Source of the DNA: Bifidobacterium simiarum | GTDB taxonomy: Bacteria; Actinomycetota; Actinomycetes; Actinomycetales; Bifidobacteriaceae | DNA: 64,000 nt | Assembly: GCF_002802905.1 (NCBI RefSeq) | Contig: NZ_PEBK01000005.1 | Span: forward strand, 186,346-250,345 | Direction: 5' to 3' | In this document: piece after piece, positions 1 through 8,848 of the stretch | Position numbering within the stretch: position 1 is the first letter of the stretch | How the letters are laid out: the number at the start of each line of letters is the position of its first letter | The notes under the pieces: model-generated | Told to the model about the DNA's origin: nothing | Databases searched by the model: none | Seen by the model: the letters and a program-made list of their open reading frames with translations, nothing else | Program-made: the position numbers and the translations under genes

Positions 1-475
1 CGTACAGGACTTCGCCGGCGGCCGCACCGAATTCCTCGTCCTCGCCCCCCGCGACGATGTCCGCCGCCAGCTCGACGCCATCCGCACCGAGGACGACCGG
101 GACTTCGAATCCATCGTGGCGTTCATCCTGCTCAACACCGGTCCCGGCGTGCTCGCCAATCTGCTCGACGTGCTGCGATACGCCGGCCTCAACATGACCA
201 GCTTCATCTCTCGGCCGATCAAGGGCAACGACGGCACCTACAGCTTCATCGCTACGTTCGACGCCGCCCCGTGGCAGCCGCAGTTCAAGGCGGCGCTCAG
301 CCAGGTGCTCGCCCACGGCGACTGGGTGAAGACGCTGGCCGTGTATCCGAGACGGGAACGGCCGAACCCGCCCGTCAGCGCGTGGATGCTTCCGCAGGGC
401 GGCGTCCACCTTGACGAGACGACGACGAACCGGACCGACGATCAGGAAACCGATAGGGAACTGCTGTGGAAATGA
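1..475 (+). CDS. pheA: prephenate dehydratase, C-terminal part (5' end outside window)
   Basis: This is the end of an open frame that enters from upstream. The visible part contains an ACT regulatory domain with the family signature (GVLANLLDVLRYAGLNMTSF followed by ISRP), which in prephenate dehydratases binds phenylalanine for feedback inhibition. The enzyme converts prephenate to phenylpyruvate in phenylalanine synthesis. The catalytic domain is not in the window. The stop codon overlaps the start of tyrA (ATGA at 472-475), so the two genes are probably translationally coupled as a Phe/Tyr operon. A polar tail of about 40 residues follows the ACT domain. Identification rests on the ACT motif plus the tyrA neighbour. 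Confidence 0.88.
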   Translation, partial: VQDFAGGRTEFLVLAPRDDVRRQLDAIRTEDDRDFESIVAFILLNTGPGVLANLLDVLRYAGLNMTSFISRPIKGNDGTYSFIATFDAAPWQPQFKAALSQVLAHGDWVKTLAVYPRRERPNPPVSAWMLPQGGVHLDETTTNRTDDQETDRELLWK

Positions 476-1644
476 CCATCACGAACGAGAACGGAATCAA
501 CGAAGTCGGAATCAACGAAGCCGGAACCAATGAGATCGATGAGACCGGCATGAATCGCGACGACGGTCTGCCGAAGGCCGACGTCATCGCCATCGCCGGA
601 CTGGGCCTGATCGGCGGCTCTCTCGCCCGGCGTCTGACGGCCCGCGGCCGCCGCGTCATCGCATGGAACCATCGCGACGCACCGTATGCCGAAGCCCGGC
701 GGGCCGGCATCGAATGCGTGGCGCGGGTGGAGGATCTTGCCTCGGCTAAGCCGGATGTGCTGGTGCTGTGCACGCCGCTTCGCGCCATGCCCGACGTGCT
801 GGCCCGACTCGCCCCGGTGCTCGACGAGGCCACCACGCTTACCGACGTGGGCAGTGTCAAGGGGCAGGTGCGCGACGAGGTGAAGGCCGTGGGGTTGGAC
901 GACCGGTACGTCGGCGCCCATCCGATGGCCGGCAACGAACTGTCCGGATACGCGGCGTCCGACCCGGGACTGTACGACGACGCGCTGTGGGCCGTGACCT
1001 ACGACGGGATCACCGACTACGCCCGACTGCTCACCGTGACGGAGATGATCGTACGGGGCGTGGGCAACCGCGTGATCGTGCTGGACGACGACACCCATGA
1101 TCGTGCCGCCGCATTGATCTCCCACATGCCGCATGTGGTGGCCACGGCGCTGGCCAACGAACTGACCGAAACCTCCGAACGCAATATCGCGCAGGCCCTC
1201 GCCGCCGGATCATGGCGGGACATGACCCGCGTGGCGCTCACCGATCCGGATCGCACCCGCGCGATGGTGGAGGAGGACGCCGACAACGTGGCCCGGTTGC
1301 TGCGCAGCGTGAGCGCCCGGCTCGCCATGATGGCCGACGTGCTGGAGCGGGAGGGGAGCGGCGACCCCGAAGACGTGGGGCGGGCGCTGGCCGAATCGCG
1401 CGGGTTCTTCGCCGCCGCCCGGCCGTACCGCGAGTTCAAGGCCCGTCAGCGTGCTCGGGAATCCGGTACGGCCTCCGGTGCCGTTTCGGCGAACGAATCC
1501 GTTGATGCGCAGGCGCTGCGGATCAACGTGACCGAGACCGGCTGGCGGGACGAACTGCTGGAATCCGCGAAACGCGGCGAGCATATCGTCGGGATCGAAT
1601 CGCCGACCACATTCGCCGTGCAGGTGCGCACGGCGCTGGTCTGA
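466..1644 (+). CDS. tyrA: prephenate dehydrogenase
   Basis: It oxidises prephenate to 4-hydroxyphenylpyruvate with NAD(P)+ in tyrosine synthesis. A Rossmann nucleotide-binding motif (GLGLIGGSLARRL) lies near residue 45, followed by family segments DVGSVKGQV and GAHPMAGNE, and then the all-helical dehydrogenase domain. The first 35 residues are a low-complexity NE/GINE repeat with no counterpart in the family fold. GTG at 466 has AGGGA 5 nt upstream; ATG at 472 would give a classic ATGA overlap with pheA, and either start is possible. The gene ends 24 nt before the convergent TetR gene. No C-terminal ACT domain was recognised. Confidence 0.93.
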   Translation: MEMTITNENGINEVGINEAGTNEIDETGMNRDDGLPKADVIAIAGLGLIGGSLARRLTARGRRVIAWNHRDAPYAEARRAGIECVARVEDLASAKPDVLVLCTPLRAMPDVLARLAPVLDEATTLTDVGSVKGQVRDEVKAVGLDDRYVGAHPMAGNELSGYAASDPGLYDDALWAVTYDGITDYARLLTVTEMIVRGVGNRVIVLDDDTHDRAAALISHMPHVVATALANELTETSERNIAQALAAGSWRDMTRVALTDPDRTRAMVEEDADNVARLLRSVSARLAMMADVLEREGSGDPEDVGRALAESRGFFAAARPYREFKARQRARESGTASGAVSANESVDAQALRINVTETGWRDELLESAKRGEHIVGIESPTTFAVQVRTALV

Positions 1645-1668
1645 GATCCCGAGCGAGACATTCCGGCC

Positions 1669-2331
1669 TTACCGGCCCTGCGGTCCGTTCGCACCGGACT
1701 GTCGGGCCATGGCGGAGCGTTCCACGAGCCGCGCGTTCATCACGTCCACCGGGGGCAGGTGACGGGCGGTGTCAATGAACCGGGCGATGGTCTCCGGCGG
1801 CTCGACGCAGCCGCGGCGCATCCACAGCCACAGGACGGAGGTGGTGGCGGAGGCGATCATCTCCCTGCCGTAGACGGAGACGACGGTCGCGGTGTTCGCC
1901 GGTCCGCCGGCCTGCTGCTCGAACTCCACGGTGAGCAGTTCGGCGATGAGCTCCTTGCATTTGCTGTACAGCACCATGTCGTTGCCACTGCGGGAGATCG
2001 CATCGAAGAAGGCGTAGTCCTGCTTGATGTAGACGAGGCACTGCAGGATCGTCTCGTACTGGATCAGCTCGATCCGGCTGTTCGTCGGCGAGGCGCCGTA
2101 GCGTGCCGACGAGGTGCGGATGATGTCGGTCAGGTCCGCGTGCGCGTTGTCGATCAGCTGCTGGCACAGGTCGAACTTGTCCATGTAATGGGTGTAGAAG
2201 GTGCCGCGGTTGATGTTCGCCAGACGGGCGATGTCGCTGACGGTCATCGCGTTGAGCCCCTTCTGCTTGAGCAGGGTGATGAACGCCGTTCTGATCGCCG
2301 CTTCGGTGCGGGTGTTTCTACGCTGGGCCAT
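1669..2331 (-). CDS. TetR/AcrR family transcriptional regulator
   Basis: The 220-residue protein starts with a TetR helix-turn-helix: residues 8-60 contain TVSDIARLANINRGTFYTHY, a close match to the family recognition helix. The rest is a helical ligand-binding and dimerisation domain, of the type seen in DhaS-like regulators (inference from its pattern). GGAAGG upstream of the ATG at 2331 is a usable ribosome binding site. No efflux pump or enzyme is divergent from it; the nearest gene behind it is a HAD hydrolase on the same strand, so its target is unknown. It is convergent with tyrA. Confidence 0.85.
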   Translation of the reverse strand: MAQRRNTRTEAAIRTAFITLLKQKGLNAMTVSDIARLANINRGTFYTHYMDKFDLCQQLIDNAHADLTDIIRTSSARYGASPTNSRIELIQYETILQCLVYIKQDYAFFDAISRSGNDMVLYSKCKELIAELLTVEFEQQAGGPANTATVVSVYGREMIASATTSVLWLWMRRGCVEPPETIARFIDTARHLPPVDVMNARLVERSAMARQSGANGPQGR

Positions 2332-2470
2332 GACCGCCGCCTTCCGTCTTTCGCTGACATGCCGTCGGCGGGACGGAGGTCCCCGGCCCGCCGTTGTTAC
2401 GTCATCCTAGGACCGATCGGCAATCAAGTCAACACGTTGTTGGAATAAGCGGCCGCGACAGCCGTCGGAC

Positions 2471-3100
2471 TCACAGCGTCACGCCCAGCGAAGCCAGATC
2501 CTTCCGTGCTTGCTCGGCGTCGGTGAACCGGAAGGCGTGCATGCCGACGGCGTGGGCGCCATCGATGTTCTTCGCGGTGTCGTCGAAGAACACCGACCGT
2601 TCGGGGGTCAATCCGAACCGGCTCATGGCCAGCTCGTAGATGTCGGCGTTCGGCTTGTGCAGCTTTTCGATGCCCGAGACGATCGTGCCGTCGAGCAGCT
2701 CCTCGATTTCGGGGAACTTGGCGAACGCCTTCGGGAAGGTCTGCCATCCCCAGTTGGTCAATCCCCATACGCCGAGTCCGGCGGCGTGCAGGTCCTCGAG
2801 CAGCTGCCGCATGCCGGGGATCAGACGGGGCAGGGCGTCCTCGTAGTGCTCCTGATAGTAGCGGAAGATGCCGGCCAGCTCGTCGCCGAACTCCCTGCGG
2901 TAGTCGGCCAGCACGTCGTCGAGATCCTCGCCGGCGTCGAGCCGGTCCTCGTAGCGGTAGAAGCCGCATTCGTCGTCATCCGAGCAGATGCGATCCACCA
3001 CGTCCTGCGGGAACACTCCTTCGATCGCGTCCCGGCATTGCCAGTCGAACAGCACGCCGCAGAAGTCGAATATTACGTCGGTGATGGTCGCCTCGGCCAT
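2471..3100 (-). CDS. HAD-superfamily hydrolase (subfamily IA)
   Basis: The 209-residue protein has motif I near the N-terminus (VIFDFCGVLFDW, with the nucleophile Asp in FDF), a Thr motif II in LGVWGLTNWG, a conserved Lys in GIEKLHKPN, and motif IV FFDDTAKNIDGA. This is the organisation of IA-type phosphatases and dehalogenase-like enzymes such as YihX. In motif I the usual second Asp (DxD) is Cys, which is tolerated in the DxGGV subgroup but makes the substrate uncertain. ATG 3100 was chosen because AGAGGG sits 3-8 nt upstream; the longer open frame to 3337 has no family similarity. Confidence 0.85.
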   Translation of the reverse strand: MAEATITDVIFDFCGVLFDWQCRDAIEGVFPQDVVDRICSDDDECGFYRYEDRLDAGEDLDDVLADYRREFGDELAGIFRYYQEHYEDALPRLIPGMRQLLEDLHAAGLGVWGLTNWGWQTFPKAFAKFPEIEELLDGTIVSGIEKLHKPNADIYELAMSRFGLTPERSVFFDDTAKNIDGAHAVGMHAFRFTDAEQARKDLASLGVTL

Positions 3101-3171
3101 GGTCCCTCTTTCGTCGATGGTTCGTCGACTTGTCGTCGATCCGTCCGGCGCCATGAGAACGGGCGCCATAG

Positions 3172-3453
3172 TCATTGTATGGGATCGTGTCGCGATATGG
3201 GATCGCCGCCGAACTTCGGACGTTCGGGAATCGGCTTGAGGCGGACGATGGTCGCGGCCTCCACGGTGACCACCTCGGCGGGGCGCGATCCGTTGGCCGA
3301 TTCGTCCCTGAGCACCGTCAGCGTGTCCCCGTCCCATCCGAGGACATGGCCGACGACGTCCCGGTATTTTTCGCGCCCGTCATGCTCGTCGACGCCGAGT
3401 GTGCAGCGCACGACGATGCGCGCGCCCGTGGGGATGTGTTCGGGAAGTCTCAT
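3172..3453 (-). CDS. stand-alone SH3-like domain protein
   Basis: The 93-residue protein reads as a small beta-barrel: TGARIVVRCTL, then RDVVGHVLGWDGDTLTVLRD, then VVTVEAATIVRLKPIPERP. This pattern resembles the N-terminal SH3-like domain placed before the GNAT domain in actinobacterial acetyltransferases of the Rv0428c type. Here no acetyltransferase follows. The ATG at 3453 is supported by TATGAT (3461-3466) ending 7 nt before it, a leaderless arrangement; an in-frame ATG lies at 3465. Function is unknown, and the homology is recalled by pattern, not searched. Confidence 0.6.
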   Translation of the reverse strand: MRLPEHIPTGARIVVRCTLGVDEHDGREKYRDVVGHVLGWDGDTLTVLRDESANGSRPAEVVTVEAATIVRLKPIPERPKFGGDPISRHDPIQ

Positions 3454-3644
3454 GCGCTCCATCATAGGCGCGACCGGCGGGCATGGGCCTTCGCGGGGCG
3501 TGACCGGCCGGCACGATTCGGCGGTGCGGCCGGCATGATGCGGACGTGCGCATGGGAGGAATCGGGGGAGGACGGCGACTCACAGCCCCCTTACGGCACC
3601 TGTTCGGGTAAGTTGGGCACCGACGAACGAAATAAGGAGCGGAT

Positions 3645-4466
3645 ATGGCATTCGATTCACTGAAGAAGTCGGCGCGCAAGTTCTGGAGGGACGACATCGC
3701 CTTGGGGGACTCGGACCCACAGTTCGTAGAGCTGTTCAACCGGTTCGCCTACGACGAGGTGCTGGGCGAGCCGAACGCCAACCATCCCGATCTCACCGAC
3801 GCCCGCCGGTCGATGGCCATCCTGGCCGCGCTGATCGGCTGCGGCGGCCTTGACGAATACGGCATCATGCTGTCGGTGGCGCTGAAGGGCGGCGTGACGC
3901 CCGTGCAGGTCAAGGAGATCGTCTATCAGGCGGTGCCGTATCTGGGATTCGGTCGCGTCCTGCCGTTCCTGACGGCCACCAACGACCTGTTCCAGGACCG
4001 GGACATCGCGCTGCCGGTCGAGCAGCAGGGCACCGTCGACGAATCCACCCGCAGGACGGAGGGGGAGCGGATCCGCCGGCAGGTGCTCGGCGCCGCCGAC
4101 CGCCCTCCGCGCGACGAGGCGACCGGCCATATCCGGACGTGGGAGACGGACAACTGCTACGGCGACTACTACACGCGCGGCGGTCTCGACCTCGCCGATC
4201 GCGAGATGGTCACGGTGTGTCTGCTCGCGGCGCTGGGCGGATGCGAACCGCAGCTGGTCAGCCATGCCGCGGCTCGCATCAGGTCCGGCGTCGACCGCCG
4301 GTTCCTGATCGCCGTGATCTCCCAGTGCCTGCCGTACATCGGCTACCCGAGGGCGACCAACGCCCTGCGATGCGTCGACATCGCCTCGGACGCCGTCGAC
4401 GCGGAGCGCGAGGCGATGCAGGGACTGGCCGAGCAGGATTCGGCTGAACAGAATTCGGCCGAGTAG
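3645..4466 (+). CDS. carboxymuconolactone decarboxylase family protein (two CMD domains)
   Basis: The 273-residue protein contains two CMD-like helical repeats. The first, residues 20-120, has RRSMAILAALIGCGGLDEYGIM and VKEIVYQAVPYLGFGR; the second, residues 165-255, has DREMVTVCLLAALGGCEPQL and ISQCLPYIGYPR. In family members a CxxC or Cys/His pair gives AhpD-like peroxidase activity; these repeats show single cysteines, so redox activity is uncertain. AAGGAG precedes the ATG at good spacing. The end carries an AEQDSAEQNSAE repeat. It converges on the NAD(P)HX repair gene with an 11-nt gap. Confidence 0.85.
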   Translation: MAFDSLKKSARKFWRDDIALGDSDPQFVELFNRFAYDEVLGEPNANHPDLTDARRSMAILAALIGCGGLDEYGIMLSVALKGGVTPVQVKEIVYQAVPYLGFGRVLPFLTATNDLFQDRDIALPVEQQGTVDESTRRTEGERIRRQVLGAADRPPRDEATGHIRTWETDNCYGDYYTRGGLDLADREMVTVCLLAALGGCEPQLVSHAAARIRSGVDRRFLIAVISQCLPYIGYPRATNALRCVDIASDAVDAEREAMQGLAEQDSAEQNSAE

Positions 4467-4477
4467 CGGATGCGACC

Positions 4478-6544
4478 CTACCGGCGGGACGTCAGACGGT
4501 CCATCAGGGCGTCGAGCTCCTCGTCGGTGTAGTCGCGGTCGGCGTCGAGATACACGCCGTCGCCGTCATCGGCGTCGTCGTCCGGTTCGATGACGGCGTC
4601 GTCGTCGATGATGTCACCGCCGACGGGATCGTCGCCATGCGGATCGTCGTCATCCCCGCCCGCCGGCCCGTCGGGGTTGAAACCGGCTCCGGAAAGATCG
4701 TCCGGACCGATCCCGTCGTCATCATGATCGTCGTACATGCGGATCAGCAGGGCGAAGGCGTGCGGCAGCTCCTCGATGACGTCCTTTGCCGTGATCGGGT
4801 GACCGAGGGAGCCGACGAGATAGCCCGTGTGGGCCAGCATGTTCGAGACGGGCTGCATGGCCTCGAGGAAGTCGAAGGCGCTGTCCGGGTCGTAGACCAC
4901 CGGACGGCGCCAGCCGGTCTGCAGCGATTCGGAGGCCAGCTGTGCGGCGAGGCCATGGAGGAACGCGCCGGTCGCGGCATGGATGCCGACCTGGTCGGGC
5001 ATGATCCGCAGCGTGTCCGCGCCCTGCGCCAGCACGGCGCCCAATGTGCCGGCCAGCACGTCGCCGGCCCCGGCCGACGAAAGCCATGCGGGGCCGGATC
5101 CGGACGTGATCACGCTCGGTCCGCCTTCCTCGTCGTAGCCCACGATCACCGTGATCGCGCCCTTGAGCAATACGGTGGCCCCCGTCAGCTCCCAGGCGCG
5201 GGTGGCCCAGTGCAGCGGCTCGGCCATCACCTCGTCGGCGGTCACGTCCTCGTCCCGTTCCGAGATCAGGCGCGCCAGTTCGCCGGCATGGGGCGTGATC
5301 AGCACCTGCGGTGCACACGTCTCCGGCAGCAGGTCGAGCGCGCCGGCGTCGACCACGACGGGCGGCATGTCGGCGCTGCCCTCGGTCTGCGCGTCATAGC
5401 GGGCGAGCAGCGCCCGGATCTCACGGCGCTGCGCATCGTCGCCATGCTCGTCGGCCTCGCCGTTCGGCACGCCGGAGCCGACCACCCAGGACTGGACGTG
5501 GCCGCCGCCCATCACCGCCTCGGGCACCTCCCTGAGCACCAGATCCTCGGCCCGTGCCGGCCCGCGGTAGCGGATCATGCCCACGTTGGAGACCGCCGCC
5601 GCATGGCAGGAGAGCACGGCCGCACCCGGGTACGCCTGCGAGCCGGTGATGAGCCCCGTCACGCCGCGCGAATACTTCGAATCGGCCACATGCGGCAGCC
5701 TGATGATCTGCGCGGCGGTGCGGGAGGTCATCGCCTCCACCGCCGGCGTGAACCGCGTAGTGTCGAAGTCGAAGTCCACCAGCACCAGCTGGCCGCAGAC
5801 GTAGGCGCTCGGCGGCAGCAGGGCGCACGGTTTCATCGCGCCGAACGTCGCGGTCACGTCCGCCGGAATGTACGGGCCGGGAAGGGCGCCGTCGTTCACG
5901 CCGACGCCGGAGGGCACGTCCACGGCGAGCACCAGCGGGAACGCGCCGAGGTTCTCGCCGCTCGGCAGGGCCATGGATTCGGGAAGTCCGGACTGTCGTC
6001 CCAGCTCCTCGGCGATATGCGCGGGGATACCGCGCAGCGCTCCCTGAAGCCCGATGCCGGTCATCGCGTCGATGACCAGGTGCGAGTCCTGCGCGATGTC
6101 CAATGCCTCGTCGAAGAGGTCGGCGGCCTCGTCCTCGTCGGCCGGCGCCGCATGGCCCTCGATCTCGGCGCGCGGGTCGAGCACGATCACCTCGCCTCCG
6201 GCACGGTCGAACGCGGCGAGACCCTCGGCGTGCAGGCTCCGGCCCACGGCCACGGCGGTGACCGTGGCTCCCTGGTCCGCCAGCTCGGCCGCCGCGAACA
6301 GTCCGTCGCCGCCGTTGTCGCCGCCACCCGCCAGCAGGACGATCCGCGCGTCGTCGGGGGAGACCTGCGCGCGGGCCAGCATCACGCGGGCCGACATCGC
6401 CGCGGCTGAGGCGGCCATGTGCATCAGCGGCACGCCGGAGTCGAGCAGGGGCTTCTCCATGGCACGCACGTCGTCGGAAGCGAACGCCGTCGATACGAAT
6501 TCGTCGTCCAGTTCGGCATCCTCATCAAACAGCATCGACATCAT
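4478..6544 (-). CDS. nnr: bifunctional NAD(P)H-hydrate epimerase / ADP-dependent NAD(P)H-hydrate dehydratase
   Basis: It repairs hydrated NADH and NADPH: the N-terminal domain epimerises R-NAD(P)HX and the C-terminal ribokinase-like domain dehydrates S-NAD(P)HX using ADP. The epimerase part has GGGDNGGDGLFAAAEL near residue 50, LVIDAMTGIGLQG and VDVPSGVGVNDG. The dehydratase part has YSRGVTGLITGSQAYPGAAV, ITPHAGEL and SAGAGDVLAGTLGAVLAQG. A very acidic tail of about 65 residues (many Asp/Glu plus Gly/Pro) follows and is not part of the fold. ATG 6544 has GGAAGG upstream; ATG 6541 and 6535 are in frame. Confidence 0.92.
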   Translation of the reverse strand: MMSMLFDEDAELDDEFVSTAFASDDVRAMEKPLLDSGVPLMHMAASAAAMSARVMLARAQVSPDDARIVLLAGGGDNGGDGLFAAAELADQGATVTAVAVGRSLHAEGLAAFDRAGGEVIVLDPRAEIEGHAAPADEDEAADLFDEALDIAQDSHLVIDAMTGIGLQGALRGIPAHIAEELGRQSGLPESMALPSGENLGAFPLVLAVDVPSGVGVNDGALPGPYIPADVTATFGAMKPCALLPPSAYVCGQLVLVDFDFDTTRFTPAVEAMTSRTAAQIIRLPHVADSKYSRGVTGLITGSQAYPGAAVLSCHAAAVSNVGMIRYRGPARAEDLVLREVPEAVMGGGHVQSWVVGSGVPNGEADEHGDDAQRREIRALLARYDAQTEGSADMPPVVVDAGALDLLPETCAPQVLITPHAGELARLISERDEDVTADEVMAEPLHWATRAWELTGATVLLKGAITVIVGYDEEGGPSVITSGSGPAWLSSAGAGDVLAGTLGAVLAQGADTLRIMPDQVGIHAATGAFLHGLAAQLASESLQTGWRRPVVYDPDSAFDFLEAMQPVSNMLAHTGYLVGSLGHPITAKDVIEELPHAFALLIRMYDDHDDDGIGPDDLSGAGFNPDGPAGGDDDDPHGDDPVGGDIIDDDAVIEPDDDADDGDGVYLDADRDYTDEELDALMDRLTSRR

Positions 6545-6689
6545 CGTTTTCAGCCTTCCCGCCGGCACGTTGGGCGGATCTCGCCTGCCGGCTGTGCCCC
6601 ACCATTGTCTCTCTATCCGCGGAGAAAAGCCCGCATCGACGTGGGCGGTTTGCCGGTCGCGTCGCGTATCGGCTAGGGTGGAGGCACGA

Positions 6690-7370
6690 ATGGAGGTCGC
6701 CGTCAACATGTCGCAAGTGGTACTCAGAAGCATGCGCGCCGAGGATCTGCCGAGCATCGAGCACATCGTCGGCAGGACATGGAACTACGAGGATCAGGTG
6801 GGGGTCGCCACCGCGGTCCGGTTCGCCCGCATCGATACCTGCAACTGCCTGTCGCGCCGCACGTTCATGCGTGTGGCCGACATCGACGGCCGGATCGCCG
6901 GATTCATCGTGGCCAACGATCTGCGAGAACCGCGCCGGGACTATGCGCTGATCGCCCGGCAGATCATGACGATCGCCCGTCTCGCCCTCAGCCGTGAGGG
7001 CCGTGAGGGCCTGCGCATGTTCGCCGGCTACGAGCGCGCCGACGCCAGACTGCGGCAGGCCGCGAAGGCGGCGGGCAAACGCTACGAGGGCGAGGTGGTG
7101 CTGTTCATCGTCTCCCCGGAGTTCAAGGGGCACGGCGTCGGCCGCCGCCTGTTCGGCGCGGCCATGGACTATTTCCGCCAGCGGGGCATCGAGGACTTCT
7201 TCCTCTTCACCGACACCAGTTGCGACTTCGGCTTCTACGAGCACCGGGGACTGATCCGCCGCTGTGCCCGGAACGTGTCGTTCAGCCTCAACGGCCATGA
7301 CCAGACGCTGGACATGTACATCTACGATGATGCGACATCCCATCAGCTGGAGCGATACGGCGTCGAGTGA
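6690..7370 (+). CDS. GNAT family N-acetyltransferase
   Basis: The 226-residue protein begins VVLRSMRAEDLPSIEHIVGRTW, the usual first strand and helix of the GNAT fold. The acetyl-CoA pyrophosphate loop is SPEFKGHGVGRRLFGAAMDYFRQRG near residues 145-165, and FFLFTDTSCDFGFYEHRGL forms the last strand and helix. The substrate cannot be read from the sequence. The start at 6690 has GGAGG 5 nt upstream; ATG 6708 is a poorer alternative. It is divergent from nnr and ends in a hairpin shared with the convergent 67-residue gene. Confidence 0.85.
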   Translation: MEVAVNMSQVVLRSMRAEDLPSIEHIVGRTWNYEDQVGVATAVRFARIDTCNCLSRRTFMRVADIDGRIAGFIVANDLREPRRDYALIARQIMTIARLALSREGREGLRMFAGYERADARLRQAAKAAGKRYEGEVVLFIVSPEFKGHGVGRRLFGAAMDYFRQRGIEDFFLFTDTSCDFGFYEHRGLIRRCARNVSFSLNGHDQTLDMYIYDDATSHQLERYGVE

Positions 7371-7407
7371 CCGCAACGATCGCAACGATGAAGTGACCGC
7401 AACGATA

Positions 7408-7440
7408 AAGGGCGCGCTCCCGATGGGGAGTCGCGCCCTT
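7408..7440. terminator. bidirectional hairpin terminator
   Basis: AAAGGGCGCGCTCCC and GGGGAGTCGCGCCCTT form a long, nearly perfect stem with a 2-3 nt loop. The A-rich start and TT end suit both strands. It lies between the convergent GNAT and 67-residue genes. Confidence 0.8.
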
Positions 7441-7480
7441 GACGTTCTCGGATCCGGCGTCACGCCGGAACATGGGAAGG

Positions 7481-7684
7481 TTACTTGGCCAGAGCCTCGT
7501 CGATGGCACCCGCAATGGTGTCGCCGTCCAGTTCCGCGGTATCGGACTTGGCCTGCAGGACCTTGCCGAACAGCTTGTCGGCCTGCTCGAACGTCAGCTC
7601 CTCGCCGGCGTTCTTCAGAGCGGCCAGCACATCCTGCACCGTCTGAGCCTTAGCGACTTCCGCGACCAATTCGCTACTTGCCAT
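7481..7684 (-). CDS. small acidic helical protein of unknown function (67 aa)
   Basis: I do not recognise this family. The protein has no Cys, Trp, Tyr or His and is predicted to be entirely helical (VAEVAKAQTVQDVLAALKNA, then LTFEQADKLFGKVLQ). Helix-rich Nif11-type leader peptides have a similar texture, but there is no core peptide or modifying enzyme nearby. It looks like a genuine gene: GAGGAG lies 6 nt before the ATG, a promoter-like pair (TTGTTT 7727-7732, TATTTG 7703-7708, spacing 18) lies upstream, and a hairpin terminator follows. It is monocistronic. Confidence 0.72.
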   Translation of the reverse strand: MASSELVAEVAKAQTVQDVLAALKNAGEELTFEQADKLFGKVLQAKSDTAELDGDTIAGAIDEALAK

Positions 7685-8017
7685 GATGAACTCCTCATTT
7701 CACAAATACTTCGTCGTCTCTCATGGAAACAACAGGAGCCAACCTGCGTCATGCCGTTTTCGCATGACCGGGGCTTTCCGGCTTTCCGGGCCTTCCCGCC
7801 AACCTCCGTAATAGCCCTTTCCCCGACCGATGTAAAGCATCGGACCACCGACGCGTCATATTGTCCCATAATGTGGAATGACTCCGGTCGGTCAGGGGTC
7901 TCACCCGCCGGGACGCGGGTTCGGGGGAACGGGAAACGGCCGGAAAGGAGTATGCTGATCCGGGCATGATATCCGGATCGGGCGTCCGGATACCGGACGG
8001 GAAGGAACGAGGATCCA
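7685..8017. other. intergenic region between divergent genes, 333 nt
   Basis: It holds the likely promoter of the 67-residue gene on the minus strand (7703-7732) and a perfect 7-bp stem GTCATGC/GCATGAC at 7748-7768. I saw no convincing tRNA, small RNA or further gene. The right part presumably holds the promoter of the SGNH hydrolase, but no clear -35 box was found. Confidence 0.5.
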
Positions 8018-8791
8018 ATGAACGCACTGACCAAACTCATCGCCATCGCCGAGGCGCTGTGGGCCGGCCATCACGTACATCTGGCCCCCGAACCCGAGGG
8101 CGACCGTCATGGCACGGTGAATTGCACGGTGGACGGCACGGTGGGCGCCGCCGCAGGGGATGCGGGGGGAAAGGTCGCGGCGGGGGATCGCCCGCCGCTG
8201 CGCATGGCGGCCGTCGGCGATTCCATGGTGGCCGGATGCGGTGTGGACGACCAGTCCGAGGGGTTCGTCCCCGATCTGGCCCGCGTGTTCGCCGAACGTC
8301 TCGACCGGCCGGTGGCGTGGGAGGCCCACGGCCGTCTGGGAGCCACCATGCGTCGCGTGCGGTACCGTCTGCTTCCCGAGGTCGAGGGGCATCCCGATCT
8401 GCTGGTCGTCATCGCCGGATCCAACGACATCATGGCCCGGCGCAGCGTCGCGGAGTGGGAGGCGGATCTGACCGCCACGCTCGAGGAGGCGAAGGCCGTC
8501 AGCGAACACGTCGTCGTCTTCAGCTGCGGGCAGCTGTACAACAGCCCGGCATTGGGTGGCGCGCTGCGCAAAAGCCTCAGGGGCATGGTGGACGCTCAGG
8601 TGGAGGCGAGCCGTCGGATCTGCGAGCGTTACGGCGCCTGCTACGTGGACATGGCCCACGAGGACGTCAACGCCGACGACGCGGCCTTCTACGCCTCCGA
8701 TCATTTCCATCCGGGGGCGTTCGGCTACCGGTATATGGCCGAACGGTCCGGCGAGCTGCTGGACGGCTGGCTCGCCGAACGGTTCCGCTGA
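8018..8791 (+). CDS. SGNH/GDSL-type hydrolase
   Basis: The 257-residue protein carries the SGNH blocks: AAVGDSMVAG with nucleophile Ser69, a Gly in the second block (GRLGATMRRVRYRL), GSNDIM with the oxyanion Asn, and YASDHFHPGAFGY with the catalytic Asp and His. It has no signal peptide, so a cytoplasmic lipase or esterase is likely; the substrate is unknown. Residues 28-58 are a variable Gly/Ala-rich insert. GAGGA is positioned before the ATG. It converges on the glycosyltransferase gene. Confidence 0.88.
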   Translation: MNALTKLIAIAEALWAGHHVHLAPEPEGDRHGTVNCTVDGTVGAAAGDAGGKVAAGDRPPLRMAAVGDSMVAGCGVDDQSEGFVPDLARVFAERLDRPVAWEAHGRLGATMRRVRYRLLPEVEGHPDLLVVIAGSNDIMARRSVAEWEADLTATLEEAKAVSEHVVVFSCGQLYNSPALGGALRKSLRGMVDAQVEASRRICERYGACYVDMAHEDVNADDAAFYASDHFHPGAFGYRYMAERSGELLDGWLAERFR

Positions 8792-8848
8792 CGGCAAGTT
8801 TGGGGCAATCGGCCGGCCGGTGTCGGGAACTCAGTTCACGCCGGGGAC

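Noticed and set aside
7885-7945. tRNA-like stretch with GCGGGTTCG
   Set aside because: No acceptor stem, D arm or anticodon arm could be paired around it.
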